From Arthrobacter sp. B3I4 (lineage in GTDB: Bacteria > Actinomycetota > Actinomycetes > Actinomycetales > Micrococcaceae), in the NCBI RefSeq assembly GCF_030816855.1, contig NZ_JAUSYK010000001.1, positions 2,604,001 through 2,668,000 on the forward strand: a DNA stretch of 64,000 nucleotides, read 5' to 3'. Made by a program: the position numbers and the translations under genes. Below are positions 34,496 to 45,448 of the stretch, piece after piece. The first letter of the stretch is position 1, and the number at the start of each line of letters is the position of its first letter. A model generated the notes under the pieces. It had not been told where the DNA came from, searched no databases, and saw nothing but the letters and a program-made list of their open reading frames with translations.

Positions 34496-36145
34496 ATGAC
34501 CACTCTCAGCTATGACGCCACGGGCGCCGCCCGCCAAGCCCATGAACAGCACCTGCCCGCCCTGCTTGAGGAACGGGTAGCGACCCGGATCTTCGCCAAG
34601 GACGCCACCTTGTGGGGGCCCGACGCCGAAGCCGAGTCCTCGGTCCGGCTTGGCTGGGTGGAGGCGCCCGCCGTCTCCCAGCCGCTGGTGGCCGACATCC
34701 TGGCACTCCGCGACGCGCTCCGCGCCGAGGGCGTCAGCCGCATTGTCCTGTGCGGCATGGGCGGCTCCTCACTGGCGCCTGAGGTCATCGCCGGAACCGC
34801 GGGCGTCGAGCTGACCGTGCTGGACAGCACCGACCCGGAACAGGTCTCCGCTGCCCTCGCGGACCGGCTGACCGAGACCGCCATCGTGGTGTCCTCCAAG
34901 TCCGGTTCCACCCTCGAGACCGACTCCCAGCGCCGGGTCTTCGAACACGCGTTCACGGAGGCCGGCGTGGACGCGAAGAGCCGGATCATCATTGTCACCG
35001 ACCCGGGGTCTCCGCTGGACAAGTCGGCCCGCGAAGCCGGCTACCGTGCCGTCTTCAACGCCGATCCCAACGTCGGCGGCCGCTACTCAGCGCTCACGGC
35101 CTTCGGCCTGGTGCCCTGCGGACTGGCCGGCGTGGACATCCAGGCGTTCCTGGATGAAGCCGAGGAGACCGCCGAAATCCTCAATGACGACAGCGAGGAA
35201 AACATCGGCCTCGCCCTGGGCGCGGCCCTGGGCGGGACGAACCCGCTGCGCAACAAGATCGTCATCGTCGAGGACGGCTCCGGCATCGCGGGCTTCGCCG
35301 ACTGGGCCGAGCAGCTGATCGCCGAATCCACCGGCAAGCTCGGCACCGGCGTGCTGCCGGTCGTCGCCGGCCCGGGCGCGCCCGAAGTCACGGGCGGCGC
35401 GCCGGACGTGCTGGTGGTCCGGCTGGTCGCGGCCGATGCCGACGTCGAACTGGGCGCGAACGAGGCGGCCATTGCGGGCGGTCTCGCGGCGCAAATGATG
35501 ACATGGGAGTTCGCCACCGCCGTCGCGGGACGGCTGCTCGGCATCAACCCGTTCGACCAGCCCGACGTGGAGGCCGCGAAGGTTGCCGCCCGCGGATTGC
35601 TTGACGCGCAGCCGGAACCCACCCCGGCGGACTTCACCGACGGCGCCATCGAAGTCCGCGGCGGCGACTGGCTGGGCGGCGCCACCACGGCGGCCGACGC
35701 TGTCAGCGCACTCCTGGGCCAGCTTGGCACCGACGGGTACCTCAGCGTGCAGGCCTACTTCGACCGGCTCAGCTACGCCCCGCTCGAGGGCATCCGGGAT
35801 GAACTGGCCGCGGTCAGCGGCCGCCCGGTCACCTTCGGCTGGGGCCCGCGGTTCCTGCACTCCACCGGACAGTTCCACAAGGGCGGCCCGGCCATCGGCG
35901 TGTTCCTGCAGGTCACTGCCGCATCCGCCACGGACCTGGCCATCCCGGACCGGCCGTTCAGTTTTGGCGAGCTGATCTCGGCGCAGGCCGCCGGCGACGC
36001 GCAGGTCCTCAGCGAGCACGGCCGGCCGGTACTGCGGCTGCACCTCACGGACCGCGCCGCGGGCGTCCGGCAACTGCAGCAGCTCGTTCCATCGCTGGCC
36101 GGCACCACCCCAGCCGGCCAGGCCGCGTCCTCCACCGAAAACTAA
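34496..36145 (+). CDS. pgi: Glucose-6-phosphate isomerase
   Basis: A 549-residue sugar isomerase linking glycolysis to the pentose phosphate pathway. Phosphate-binding blocks are CGMGGSSLAPEV (about 81-92) and SSKSGSTLETDSQ (about 138-150). NVGGRYSALTAFGL and STGQFHKGGPA carry further active-site residues. The sequence is nearer to the isomerase half of Tal/Pgi fusion proteins than to E. coli Pgi (judged by motif layout). It is tightly coupled to tal (6 nt) and zwf (15 nt). Confidence 0.93.
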   Translation: MTTLSYDATGAARQAHEQHLPALLEERVATRIFAKDATLWGPDAEAESSVRLGWVEAPAVSQPLVADILALRDALRAEGVSRIVLCGMGGSSLAPEVIAGTAGVELTVLDSTDPEQVSAALADRLTETAIVVSSKSGSTLETDSQRRVFEHAFTEAGVDAKSRIIIVTDPGSPLDKSAREAGYRAVFNADPNVGGRYSALTAFGLVPCGLAGVDIQAFLDEAEETAEILNDDSEENIGLALGAALGGTNPLRNKIVIVEDGSGIAGFADWAEQLIAESTGKLGTGVLPVVAGPGAPEVTGGAPDVLVVRLVAADADVELGANEAAIAGGLAAQMMTWEFATAVAGRLLGINPFDQPDVEAAKVAARGLLDAQPEPTPADFTDGAIEVRGGDWLGGATTAADAVSALLGQLGTDGYLSVQAYFDRLSYAPLEGIRDELAAVSGRPVTFGWGPRFLHSTGQFHKGGPAIGVFLQVTAASATDLAIPDRPFSFGELISAQAAGDAQVLSEHGRPVLRLHLTDRAAGVRQLQQLVPSLAGTTPAGQAASSTEN

Positions 36146-36160
36146 GGCACTCCAACAACC

Positions 36161-37723
36161 ATGGCATTTTCGCAAAACGGCGGGCACCGCCCTGCGGGCC
36201 GGGGGCGCAATCCGCTCCGGGACCCGCGGGACCGCCGGCTCAACCGCATCGCCGGCCCTTCATCCCTGGTGCTTTTCGGCGTCACCGGTGACCTTGCCCG
36301 CAAGAAACTCATGCCCGCCGTCTATGACCTGGCCAACCGTGGCCTGTTGCCGCCGAGCTTTGCGCTCGTCGGGTTCGCCCGGCGGCAGTGGGAGAACCAG
36401 GACTTCGCCGCCGAGGTGAAGGCGGCGGTCAAGAGCTACGCCCGCACTCCCTTCGACGAGACCGTATGGAAGCAGCTGTCCGAAGGCATCCGTTTCGTGC
36501 AGGGCGAGTTTGACGACGACGACGCCTTCGAAAGGCTCAGCGAAACGATCGATGAGCTCGACGAGCAGCGCGGCACACGCGGGAACCACGCGTTCTACCT
36601 GTCGATTCCGCCCAAGGCCTTCGAACTGGTCTGCCGGCAGCTCTCCAAGCACGGCCTCGCCCAGGCCGAGGGCGACAAGTGGCGCCGCGTGGTGATCGAG
36701 AAGCCGTTCGGCCACGACCTCGAATCAGCCCGGCAGCTGAACGACATCGTGGAATCGGTGTTCCCGCCGGACGCGGTGTTCCGCATCGACCACTACCTCG
36801 GCAAGGAGACAGTCCAGAACATCCTGGCCCTGCGCTTCGCCAACCAGCTGTTCGAGCCGCTGTGGAACGGCAATTACGTGGACCACGTCCAGATCACCAT
36901 GGCCGAGGACATCGGGACCGGCGGGCGCGCCGGCTACTACGACGGCGTGGGCGCGGCCCGCGACGTGATCCAGAACCACCTGCTGCAGCTGCTGGCGCTG
37001 ACCGCGATGGAGGAGCCGATCTCCTTCAACGCCGATGACCTGCGCGCCGAAAAGGAAAAGGTCCTCGCGGCCGTCCGGCTGCCGGATGACCTGTCCACCC
37101 ACTCGGCGCGCGGGCAGTTCGCCGGCGGCTGGCAGGGCGGCGAGCAGGTCCTGGGCTATCTGGAAGAGGAAGGCATTCCCGCCGACTCCACCACCGAAAC
37201 CTTTGCCGCCATCCGGGTTGACATCAACACCCGGCGCTGGAGCGGTGTGCCGTTCTACCTGCGCGCCGGCAAGCGGCTGGGCCGCCGGGTGACCGAAATC
37301 GCCGTCGTCTTCAAACGGGCCCCCAACCTGCTGTTCCGTGACCACGGCGAGGACGACTTCGGCCAGAATGCCGTGGTGATCCGGGTGCAGCCCGATGAGG
37401 GCGCCACCATCCGTTTCGGCTCAAAGGTTCCCGGCACGCAGATGGAAGTCCGCGACGTGACCATGGACTTCGGCTACGGCCACTCGTTCACCGAGTCGAG
37501 CCCGGAAGCGTACGAACGGCTGATCCTCGACGTGCTGCTCGGCGAGCCGCCGCTGTTCCCGCGGCACCAGGAGGTGGAGCTGTCCTGGAAGATCCTTGAC
37601 CCCTTCGAGGACTACTGGGCCAGCCTGGACGAACAGCCGGAACCTTACCCGCCCGGCAGCTGGGGCCCGGCCTCCGCCGATGAACTGCTTGCCCGCGACG
37701 GACGGACCTGGAGAAGGCCATGA
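36161..37723 (+). CDS. zwf: Glucose-6-phosphate 1-dehydrogenase
   Basis: A 520-residue first enzyme of the oxidative pentose phosphate pathway, making NADPH. The dinucleotide motif is GVTGDLARKKL (40-50). The active site RIDHYLGKETVQN (208-220) contains the catalytic histidine and substrate lysine K215. The substrate block FEPLWNGNYVDHVQITMAED follows. The N-terminal 30 residues are basic and variable. The stop overlaps opcA (ATGA), matching the known need of actinobacterial Zwf for OpcA. Confidence 0.96.
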   Translation: MAFSQNGGHRPAGRGRNPLRDPRDRRLNRIAGPSSLVLFGVTGDLARKKLMPAVYDLANRGLLPPSFALVGFARRQWENQDFAAEVKAAVKSYARTPFDETVWKQLSEGIRFVQGEFDDDDAFERLSETIDELDEQRGTRGNHAFYLSIPPKAFELVCRQLSKHGLAQAEGDKWRRVVIEKPFGHDLESARQLNDIVESVFPPDAVFRIDHYLGKETVQNILALRFANQLFEPLWNGNYVDHVQITMAEDIGTGGRAGYYDGVGAARDVIQNHLLQLLALTAMEEPISFNADDLRAEKEKVLAAVRLPDDLSTHSARGQFAGGWQGGEQVLGYLEEEGIPADSTTETFAAIRVDINTRRWSGVPFYLRAGKRLGRRVTEIAVVFKRAPNLLFRDHGEDDFGQNAVVIRVQPDEGATIRFGSKVPGTQMEVRDVTMDFGYGHSFTESSPEAYERLILDVLLGEPPLFPRHQEVELSWKILDPFEDYWASLDEQPEPYPPGSWGPASADELLARDGRTWRRP

Positions 37724-38661
37724 TCGTAGATCTCCCCGACACCACCACCTCCAAGATCTCCAAGAAGATCATGGCGCTGCGCGAGCAGGGCGGCGTGATT
37801 GCCCTGGGCCGCGTACTCACCCTCGTGGTGGTCACCAAGTCCGGCCTTGAAGAGGAAGCCATCGAGGCGGCCAACGAGGCCAGCCGCGAACATCCCTGCC
37901 GGATCATCGTGCTGGCCGACGCGGGCGCCGCGGCGCCCACCCGGCTGGACGCGCAGATCCGGGTGGGCGGCGACGCCGGCGCGTCCGAAGTCATCCTGCT
38001 CCGCGGCTATGGCGAACTGGCCGAGGAGAGCGAATCCCTCGTCGCGGCGCTGCTGCTTCCGGACGCCCCGATCGTGGCCTGGTGGCCGCACGGCGCACCG
38101 CGGAACGCCTGCGAGACGTCGATCGGCCGGATCGCGCACCGGCGGATCACGGACTCCGCCAACGAGGCGGACCCGCAGGCGGCGCTGGACAACATCCGCA
38201 GCACCTACAAGGCAGGCGACACCGACCTGGCCTGGACCCGCCTGACGAACTGGCGCATCCAGCTTGCGGCGGTGCTGGACCAGGTGGACGCCTCGCCGGT
38301 AACCGCCGTCGCGGTGGAAGGCGCGTCGGACTCCCCCAGCACCCTGCTGCTCGCCGCCTGGCTGACCCTGGCGCTGGACGCGCCGGTGACCATCGTCGCC
38401 GACCCGGCCGGTACCGGCATCCGGCGGGTGCGCCTGTGCCGCACCGGCGGTGACATCCAGCTGTTCCGCCCCGGCCTGGCCGTGGCGGAACTGACCCAGC
38501 CGGGCCAGCCGGTCCAGCGCATTTCGCTCCCGCGGCGCAGTTTGAAGGACTGCCTTGCGGAGGAGCTCCGGCGGCTTGACCCGGACGAGGTGTTTGGCGA
38601 AGTGATTACTATTGGACTGCCCCGTACCAACCTAAGGAGTGTCCGCCCCAGTGAGCGTTGA
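37720..38661 (+). CDS. opcA: Glucose-6-phosphate dehydrogenase assembly protein OpcA
   Basis: A 313-residue protein that promotes assembly or activation of Zwf. Recognisable blocks are the N-terminal LPDTTTSKISKKIMALRE (about 5-22), VVAWWPHG-like IVAWWPHGAPRN (about 118-129) and the LTNWRIQLAAVLDQ region. It is coupled to zwf by a 4-nt overlap and to pgl by an 11-nt overlap. Confidence 0.95.
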   Translation: MIVDLPDTTTSKISKKIMALREQGGVIALGRVLTLVVVTKSGLEEEAIEAANEASREHPCRIIVLADAGAAAPTRLDAQIRVGGDAGASEVILLRGYGELAEESESLVAALLLPDAPIVAWWPHGAPRNACETSIGRIAHRRITDSANEADPQAALDNIRSTYKAGDTDLAWTRLTNWRIQLAAVLDQVDASPVTAVAVEGASDSPSTLLLAAWLTLALDAPVTIVADPAGTGIRRVRLCRTGGDIQLFRPGLAVAELTQPGQPVQRISLPRRSLKDCLAEELRRLDPDEVFGEVITIGLPRTNLRSVRPSER

Positions 38662-39469
38662 GCCGAGAGTAAGCATCCATCCTGACTCGACCGTCCTGAC
38701 GGCCGCGATCGCGGCGCGCCTGATCACCAAGCTCGTCGATCTCCAGGACAGGTACGGCCAGGCGACGGTCGTGCTCACCGGCGGCACGATGGGCATCGGC
38801 TCGCTCCGGGCCGTTGCGGACTCCCCCGCGGCCCGGGCGGTGGACTGGTCCAAGGTCAACTTCTGGTGGGGTGACGAACGCTTCGTCGGCAAGGACGACG
38901 CCGACCGCAACGCCCGCCAGGCGCAGGAGGCGCTGCTCTCCCGGATCAACGCGGACCCGGCCCGGGTGCACGTCCCCGGCTCAGCCGACGAGTTCGACAC
39001 CCCCGAGGAAGCCGCCGCGGACTACGCCCGCCGGCTCGCCGAGGCTGCCGCGGCGGAGCACGCCGCTGACATGTCCGATGAGCGCCCCGCCGAGCCGGGC
39101 AGCCTGCCGCGGCTGGACATCGTGCTGCTCGGCGTCGGCCCGGACGCCCACGTGGCCTCGCTCTTTCCGGAGCAGGCGGGCATCCGTGAAAAGCAACTCA
39201 CAGTGGTGGGAGTCCGCAACTCCCCGAAACCGCCGCCGGAGCGGATCTCCCTGACGCTGCCGACGATCAACACCGCGAACGAGGTGTGGATGGTGGTGGC
39301 CGGCGATGACAAGGCCGGCGCCGTGGGCCTGGCCCTGGCCGGGGCCAACCCGGTGCAGGTGCCGGCGGCCGGGCCCCGGGGGCGGCTGGAAACGCTGTGG
39401 CTGATCGATGAGGAGGCGGCCTCACGCGTCCCCGAGCAACTCGTCCGGAAGAGCCCGTCGGGCGCGTAG
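38651..39469 (+). CDS. pgl: 6-phosphogluconolactonase
   Basis: A 272-residue DevB-type enzyme that opens 6-phosphoglucono-lactone. Motifs: VVLTGGTMGIGSL (about 40-52), VNFWWGDERFVGKDDADRN (about 74-92) and LLGVGPDAHVASLFPE. An earlier in-frame GTG at 38639 overlaps the AAGGAG site (38634-38639), so that site fits GTG 38651, 11 nt downstream. Its 3' end overlaps the convergent rbpA gene by 48 bp. Confidence 0.94.
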   Translation: MSVEPRVSIHPDSTVLTAAIAARLITKLVDLQDRYGQATVVLTGGTMGIGSLRAVADSPAARAVDWSKVNFWWGDERFVGKDDADRNARQAQEALLSRINADPARVHVPGSADEFDTPEEAAADYARRLAEAAAAEHAADMSDERPAEPGSLPRLDIVLLGVGPDAHVASLFPEQAGIREKQLTVVGVRNSPKPPPERISLTLPTINTANEVWMVVAGDDKAGAVGLALAGANPVQVPAAGPRGRLETLWLIDEEAASRVPEQLVRKSPSGA

Positions 39470-39817
39470 CCGCTCAAGCGCTCCGGCCAGCACGTCTTCC
39501 GCGTCCTGGCTGGAGCGCCGCTCCTTGACGTATTCAAGGTGGGTTTTGAAGCCTTCGACTGGCCCGTCGTCCAGCCCGAACCGGGATTCGTCGCGGGTCG
39601 CCGCGCCCCCGCAGCGGCGGCAGTCCCAGACACCCGGTATCTGCTCCTCCGGGAGCATGGCGAAGACCACGGCCGTTTCGTGGCCTTTCGCGCAGCGATA
39701 GTCAACGCAGATCCGCGGCTGGCCGGTGCCGGCGCCGTCCCAGGGCTCGTGGCGGGCCGGGGCGCCGGCGACGGCGCCGACGCGGATGCCCTTGAATCCG
39801 GAAGCAGAATGCAGCAT
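39422..39817 (-). CDS. rbpA: RNA polymerase-binding protein RbpA
   Basis: A 131-residue actinobacterial transcription factor that binds the group 1/2 sigma factor and promoter DNA and stabilises open complexes. The core zinc-binding fold has C-x3-C in ICVDYRCAKGHE and C-x2-C in WDCRRCGG. The basic linker and sigma-binding helix region EGFKTHLEYVKERRS follows. ATG 39817 has an AGGAG site 6 nt upstream. The last 15 codons overlap the pgl end on the opposite strand. Confidence 0.95.
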   Translation of the reverse strand: MLHSASGFKGIRVGAVAGAPARHEPWDGAGTGQPRICVDYRCAKGHETAVVFAMLPEEQIPGVWDCRRCGGAATRDESRFGLDDGPVEGFKTHLEYVKERRSSQDAEDVLAGALERLRARRALPDELLGDA

Positions 39818-39935
39818 CGGGAACTCCTGGCTACTCAAGCTGGTCGAATGGCAGTTGCCAGCGACAGCCTAGTGCGGAAGTCCCCGATGCGGATGGGTCA
39901 CAAGACCCCTGTATTTGGTTTGGAAAAGAGGCGTC

Positions 39936-40193
39936 CTAGGAGTCTGCTCCGGTGCTGAAACGCATCAGCAGGCCAAGGGCAATGATGACGACGCCCCAGG
40001 TCACGCCCAGGATAACGGTAAACCGGTTGAGGTTCCGCTCGGCGACGCCGGAGGAGCTGAGCCCTGAGCTCATACCGCCGCCGAACATATCGGACAGGCC
40101 GCCGCCGCGTCCCTTGTGCAGCAGGATGAGCAGGGTCAGCAGAAGGCTGGTGATACCCAGAAGCACCTGCAGGATGACATGAAGAACGTCCAC
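39936..40193 (-). CDS. secG: Preprotein translocase subunit SecG
   Basis: An 85-residue two-helix membrane protein (about 4-25 and 60-78) that assists SecYE in protein export. The GKGRGGGLSDMFGGG-like loop (HKGRGGGLSDMFGGG) between helices is the SecG signature. It starts at GTG 40193 with GAAAGG. It is downstream of tpiA, an order shared with many Actinobacteria. Confidence 0.95.
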   Translation of the reverse strand: MDVLHVILQVLLGITSLLLTLLILLHKGRGGGLSDMFGGGMSSGLSSSGVAERNLNRFTVILGVTWGVVIIALGLLMRFSTGADS

Positions 40194-40240
40194 GACGGCC
40201 TTTCGAAAGAGGGGACTGCGGGGGCCAGGCTGCGTACGGA

Positions 40241-41056
40241 CTAGTCCGTCAGCAGGTGACTCTCGAACCTGACAATGTTAGCAAACTCGGCGGCGTCAAG
40301 GCTGGCACCGCCGACCAGCAGCCCGTCCACGTCGCGTTCGCGCAAAATGGAGGCCGCGTTGTTGGCCTTGACGGAACCGCCGTAAAGCAGCCGGGTCTTG
40401 CCCGCCACGCCGCCGTCGAACAGGCTCGCCAGTTCGGCACGGATCGCGGCGCACATCTCCTGCGCGTCCCCGGGTCCGGCGACTTCGCCGGTGCCGATCG
40501 CCCAGACCGGCTCGTAGGCGACGACCAGCTCCGCGGCCTGGTCGGCGGTGAGGCCCGCGACGCCGGCGCGGAGCTGGGCGAGGGTGTGCTCGACGTGCGT
40601 CCCGGCCTGCCGGACTTCCAGGCCCTCGCCGACGCAGAGCACCGGCGTGATGCCGTGGCGGAAAGCCGCCTTCGTCTTGGCGTTGAGAACCTCGTCGGAC
40701 TCCTGGTGGATGGTGCGGCGTTCGCTGTGGCCGACGAGGACGTAGGTGCAGCCGAGCTTCGCGAGGAACTGCCCGGAGATGTCGCCGGTGTAGGCGCCGG
40801 AGTCGAACTGGCTCAGGTCCTGCCCGCCGTAGGCGACGTCCAGCTCGTCACCCTGTACCAGGGTCTGGACGCCGCGGAGGTCGGTGAACGGCGGGAACAC
40901 TGCGACCTCCACCCGGCTGTAGTCGTGCTTGGCGTCGGACAGGGTCCAGGCCAGCTTCTGCAGCAACGTGATGCCCTGGACATGGTCCATGTTCATCTTC
41001 CAGTTACCCGCGATGAAGGGCTTGCGGTCGAATTTGCCGTTGGTTGACGTTGTCAC
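40241..41056 (-). CDS. tpiA: Triose-phosphate isomerase
   Basis: A 271-residue TIM-barrel enzyme interconverting dihydroxyacetone phosphate and glyceraldehyde-3-phosphate. Active-site residues are all visible: K20 in GNWKMN, H110 in LVGHSERR and E182 in [11 protein letters not shown], with the phosphate-binding [11 protein letters not shown] 41056 has GGAGA upstream. It lies between pgk and secG. Confidence 0.97.
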   Translation of the reverse strand: MTTSTNGKFDRKPFIAGNWKMNMDHVQGITLLQKLAWTLSDAKHDYSRVEVAVFPPFTDLRGVQTLVQGDELDVAYGGQDLSQFDSGAYTGDISGQFLAKLGCTYVLVGHSERRTIHQESDEVLNAKTKAAFRHGITPVLCVGEGLEVRQAGTHVEHTLAQLRAGVAGLTADQAAELVVAYEPVWAIGTGEVAGPGDAQEMCAAIRAELASLFDGGVAGKTRLLYGGSVKANNAASILRERDVDGLLVGGASLDAAEFANIVRFESHLLTD

Positions 41057-41087
41057 GTGATCTCCAAAAGAGTCGTAGCAGAAAGAG

Positions 41088-41128
41088 AGCCGGCCGGGGC
41101 CGCCTTGCGGGCGGCCGCCCGGCCGGCT
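41088..41128 (-). promoter_or_regulatory. Large stem-loop in the pgk-tpiA spacer
   Basis: AGCCGGCCGGG-GCCGCC pairs with GGCGGC-CG-CCCGGCCGGCT around a TTGC-type loop, about 17 bp with a small bulge, 8 nt past the pgk stop. It is either a partial terminator or an mRNA-processing element that uncouples pgk from tpiA. Confidence 0.55.
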
Positions 41129-41135
41129 GGGAGGT

Positions 41136-42362
41136 CTAGCGGTCCAGCACCGTCAGGCCCGGGAGTTCCTTGCCTTCAAGGTATTCCAGACTGGCGCCGC
41201 CACCGGTGGAGATGTGGCCGAACTGGCCGTCGCTGAAGCCGAGGGTCCGGACCGCGGCGGCGGAGTCGCCGCCGCCCACAACGGTGAACCCTGCCGTCTC
41301 GGTCAGCGCCCGCGCCACGGCGCGGGTGCCGCCGGCGAAGGCCGGGAACTCGAAGACGCCCATCGGGCCGTTCCAGAACACCGTCTTGGCGCCCTTGATC
41401 CGTTCCACGAACGCTGCCGCTGACTCCGGGCCGATGTCCAGACCGATGCCGGAGGCGCCGAAGCTGCTGGCTTCGACCGCGTCGGCCGCGACGGTCTCGT
41501 GCTCGGCGTCGGCGGCGAACTTGCTGGCCACCACCACGTCGGTGGGGACCACGAACTCGGTGCCGGCGTCCGCTGCACGCTTCAGATAGTCCTGCACGGC
41601 GGGGATCTGGTCCGCTTCCAGCAGGCTGCCGGCCACCTTGTGGCCGGCTGCGGCGAGGAACGTGAACAGCATGCCGCCGCCGACGAGGATGGTGTCAGCC
41701 TTGCCGATCAGGTTCGCGATCACGGCGAGCTTGTCGGAGACCTTGGAGCCGCCAAGTACGACCACGTAGGGGCGCTGGGTGTCGGCAGTCAGCTTCCGCA
41801 GCACCTCGACCTCGGTGCGGACCAGGTCGCCCTGGTAGGAGGGCAGCCGGGTGGCGACGTCGTAGACGCTCGCGTGCTTGCGGTGCACGGCACCGAACGC
41901 GTCGTCGACGAACGCGCCGTCGGAGCCGGTGAGGGCGACGAGCTCGTCAGCGAAGGCGCCGCGTTCGGCGTCGTCCTTGGACGTTTCGCGGGCGTCAAAG
42001 CGCACGTTTTCCAGGACCAGGGCCTCGCCGTCGGCCAGCGCGGCGGCGGCCGCCTTGGCGGCTTCGCCTACCGTGTCACCGGCCAGGGTGACCTTGAAGG
42101 TGGCCAGCTCGGCCAGCCGGGCGGCGGCCGGCTTGAGCGAATACTTCTCCTCCGGGGCGCCCTTGGGGCGGCCCAGGTGGGCCGTGACCAGCACGCGGGC
42201 ACCGGCGTCCGTGAGCTTCGCCAGCACTGGCAGGGAGGCCTTGATCCGGCCGTCGTCAGTCACTGTAGAGCCGTCGAGCGGCACGTTCAGGTCGCTTCGA
42301 ACCAGAACGTACCGCCCGCGGACACCATCAGCGATCAGTTCGTTGAGGGTGTGGAATGTCAT
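41136..42362 (-). CDS. pgk: Phosphoglycerate kinase
   Basis: A 408-residue kinase making ATP from 1,3-bisphosphoglycerate. Blocks: VRSDLNVPL (about 21-29), [37 protein letters not shown] and the nucleotide-binding [10 protein letters not shown] and [12 protein letters not shown] 42362 starts 10 nt after the gap gene stop. The open frame upstream of this ATG is not conserved. Confidence 0.97.
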   Translation of the reverse strand: MTFHTLNELIADGVRGRYVLVRSDLNVPLDGSTVTDDGRIKASLPVLAKLTDAGARVLVTAHLGRPKGAPEEKYSLKPAAARLAELATFKVTLAGDTVGEAAKAAAAALADGEALVLENVRFDARETSKDDAERGAFADELVALTGSDGAFVDDAFGAVHRKHASVYDVATRLPSYQGDLVRTEVEVLRKLTADTQRPYVVVLGGSKVSDKLAVIANLIGKADTILVGGGMLFTFLAAAGHKVAGSLLEADQIPAVQDYLKRAADAGTEFVVPTDVVVASKFAADAEHETVAADAVEASSFGASGIGLDIGPESAAAFVERIKGAKTVFWNGPMGVFEFPAFAGGTRAVARALTETAGFTVVGGGDSAAAVRTLGFSDGQFGHISTGGGASLEYLEGKELPGLTVLDR

Positions 42363-42372
42363 GAGTCTTACC

Positions 42373-43407
<1,035 letters not shown>

Positions 43408-43552
43408 TCAAGCACGATTAGTTGAGTAGGCGTTCAAGCCGACTAACAGATCCCGCACGCCATTGGGCAGAGATGATTACCAGATCGGAGGGCGACCAGC
43501 CACGTTGCTGAAGGCTGACCGCCTTCCGTGATCCATCTTACGTTTAACCGGA

Positions 43553-43663
43553 CCCGCCCCCGCAAGTACGGGGGCGGGCCGTCCGCGATTCGGCCCGGAT
43601 GGGCCCAATCGCGGACTTTGTTACAGCGGTGTTCCGCCTAAAGGCAGCCCAGACTGCCTTTAG
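43553..43663 (-). terminator. Three consecutive stem-loops between sodA and gap
   Basis: Stem 1 is CTAAAGGCAG (43638-43647) with CTGCCTTTAG (43654-43663) and includes the sodA stop codon. Stem 2 is GTCCGCGATT (43581-43590) with AATCGCGGAC (43607-43616), plus an inner GGCCC/GGGCC. Stem 3 is CCCGCCCCCG (43553-43562) with CGGGGGCGGG (43569-43578). None has a strong U-tract. The remaining 43384-43552 should contain the gap promoter, which I could not define. Confidence 0.7.
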
Positions 43664-44283
43664 AGCGTGATCAGGCCGGTGGCGTTGGCGCGGGCAGCGT
43701 CAAAGCGCCGCGCGACGTCGGCCCAGTTGACGATGTTCCAGAACGCCTTGACGTAGTCGGCCTTGACGTTGACGTAGTCCAGGTAGAAGGCGTGCTCCCA
43801 CATGTCCAGCATCAGCAGCGGGGTGGTGCCCAGCGCGACGTTGCCCTGCTGGTCGTACAGCTGCTCGATCACGAGGTTGCCGCCGATCGGCTCGTAGGCC
43901 AGGAAGCCCCAGCCGGAACCCTGCAGGCCCAGGGCTGCGGCGGTGAACTGCGCGCGGAAGGCGTCGAAGGAGCCGAACGCGTCGTCGATCGCTGCCGCGA
44001 GTTCACCCTCGGGCTTGTCGCCGCCGTCCGGGGAAAGGTTCTTCCAGAACACGGAGTGGTTGACGTGGCCGCCGGTGTGGAAGGCAAGGTCCTTGGAGAG
44101 GCGGTTGATGTTGGCGAAGTCGCCCTTTTCGCGGGCCTCGGCCAGCTGGGCCAGTGCGTTGTTGGCGCCGGCAACGTAGGTGGCGTGGTGCTTGCTGTGG
44201 TGCAGCTCCATGATCCGCGCGGAAATGTGGGGTTCCAGCGCGGCGTAATCGTAGTCAAGGTCAGGCAGTACGTATTCGGTCAC
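43660..44283 (-). CDS. sodA: Superoxide dismutase, Mn/Fe type
   Basis: A 207-residue cytosolic enzyme. Metal ligands are visible: the first His in [12 protein letters not shown], the second in [18 protein letters not shown], and Asp and His in [22 protein letters not shown] is typical of the family. The GTG at 44283, with GGAGGATTTT before it, gives the usual N-terminus [17 protein letters not shown]. An ATG four codons earlier overlaps that ribosome site. Metal choice (Mn or Fe) is not certain. Confidence 0.95.
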   Translation of the reverse strand: MTEYVLPDLDYDYAALEPHISARIMELHHSKHHATYVAGANNALAQLAEAREKGDFANINRLSKDLAFHTGGHVNHSVFWKNLSPDGGDKPEGELAAAIDDAFGSFDAFRAQFTAAALGLQGSGWGFLAYEPIGGNLVIEQLYDQQGNVALGTTPLLMLDMWEHAFYLDYVNVKADYVKAFWNIVNWADVARRFDAARANATGLITL

Positions 44284-44457
44284 AAAATCCTCCAATGTCG
44301 TGGACGGTTCGTCCGGTTTTGCTAACTCTCGGATTGTGCATCCGGATGGTTGGACACCCGGAAGAATGTGGATGTTGATCCAGTGGGCATAGCCTCCGGT
44401 ACCGCCGGAGTATTCCCGGCCGCTGGATCCGATTGTGGCCCTGTTCGGCGGGCGTGG

Positions 44458-45438
44458 CTACTCGTCGAGCATTTCCGGTGTCACGTTGGCGTCGGTGCCC
44501 GGGACACCCAGGTCCTGGGCACGCTTGTCGGCCATCGCCAGGAGCCGGCGGATCCGGCCGGCGATCGCGTCCTTGGTCATCACCGGATCCGCGAGCCGGC
44601 CGAGTTCGTCCAGGCTCGCCTGTTTGTGCGCGACGCGCAGTTCCCCGGCGTACTTCAGGTGGTCGGGGACGTCGTCGCCCAGGATTTCCAGGGCCCGGTC
44701 AACCCGGGCGCCGGCGGCGACGGCCGCCTGCGCGGAACGGCGCAGGTTGGCGTCGTCGAAGTTGGCAAGCCGGTTTGCCGTCGCGCGGACCTCCTTGCGC
44801 ATCCGCCGCTCCTCCCAGACCATCAGCGCGTCGTGCGCTCCCATCCTGGTCAGCAGCGCGGCGATGGTGTCGCCGTCGCGGATCACGACGCGGTCCACTC
44901 CCCTGACCTCGCGGGCCTTGGCCTGGATGCCGAGGCGCCGGGCGGCGCCAACGAGTGCGAGGGCCGACTCCGGGCCGGGGCAGGTGACCTCCATCGCCGA
45001 GGAGCGGCCGGGTTCGGTGAGCGAGCCGTGGGCCAGGAACGCACCGCGCCAGACCGCTTCGGCGTCGGCGGCGGAACCGTTGACGACCACGGACGGCAGG
45101 CCCCGGACGGGCCGGCCGCGGGCGTCGAGCAGCCCGGTCTGGCGGGCGAGGGCCTCGCCGTCGCGCACCACCCGGACCACGTAGCGGCTGCCACGGCGCA
45201 GGCCGCCGCCGGAGACGACGATGATTTCGCTCTGGTGGCCGTACACCTCGGCGATGGCGGCGCGGAGCCGCCGGGCGGTGGAGGCGAGGTCCACCTCGGC
45301 TTCGATCACGATCCGGCCGGAGATGATGTGCAGGCCGCCGGCGAACCGGAGCATGGCGGACACCTCGGCCTTGCGGACCGAGGATTTCTTGATGTCCAGC
45401 CGGGAAAGTTCTTCCTTGACTGATGCTGTCAGTGCCAT
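44458..45438 (-). CDS. whiA: DNA-binding protein WhiA
   Basis: A 326-residue regulator found across Gram-positives, needed for sporulation or cell division genes in Streptomyces and for growth and division in Bacillus. An N-terminal LAGLIDADG-like domain (about 1-215, with [13 protein letters not shown]) is joined to a C-terminal helix-turn-helix (about 235-310, [20 protein letters not shown]). It is the last gene of rapZ-yvcK-whiA, starting 10 nt after yvcK. A weak hairpin (44394-44410) follows. Confidence 0.95.
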   Translation of the reverse strand: MALTASVKEELSRLDIKKSSVRKAEVSAMLRFAGGLHIISGRIVIEAEVDLASTARRLRAAIAEVYGHQSEIIVVSGGGLRRGSRYVVRVVRDGEALARQTGLLDARGRPVRGLPSVVVNGSAADAEAVWRGAFLAHGSLTEPGRSSAMEVTCPGPESALALVGAARRLGIQAKAREVRGVDRVVIRDGDTIAALLTRMGAHDALMVWEERRMRKEVRATANRLANFDDANLRRSAQAAVAAGARVDRALEILGDDVPDHLKYAGELRVAHKQASLDELGRLADPVMTKDAIAGRIRRLLAMADKRAQDLGVPGTDANVTPEMLDE

Positions 45439-45448
45439 GGCACCTTTC

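Noticed and set aside
44394..44410. Hairpin CTCCGG/CCGGAG after whiA as a terminator
   Set aside because: Only 6 bp, no U-tract and 48 nt from the stop; too weak to call.
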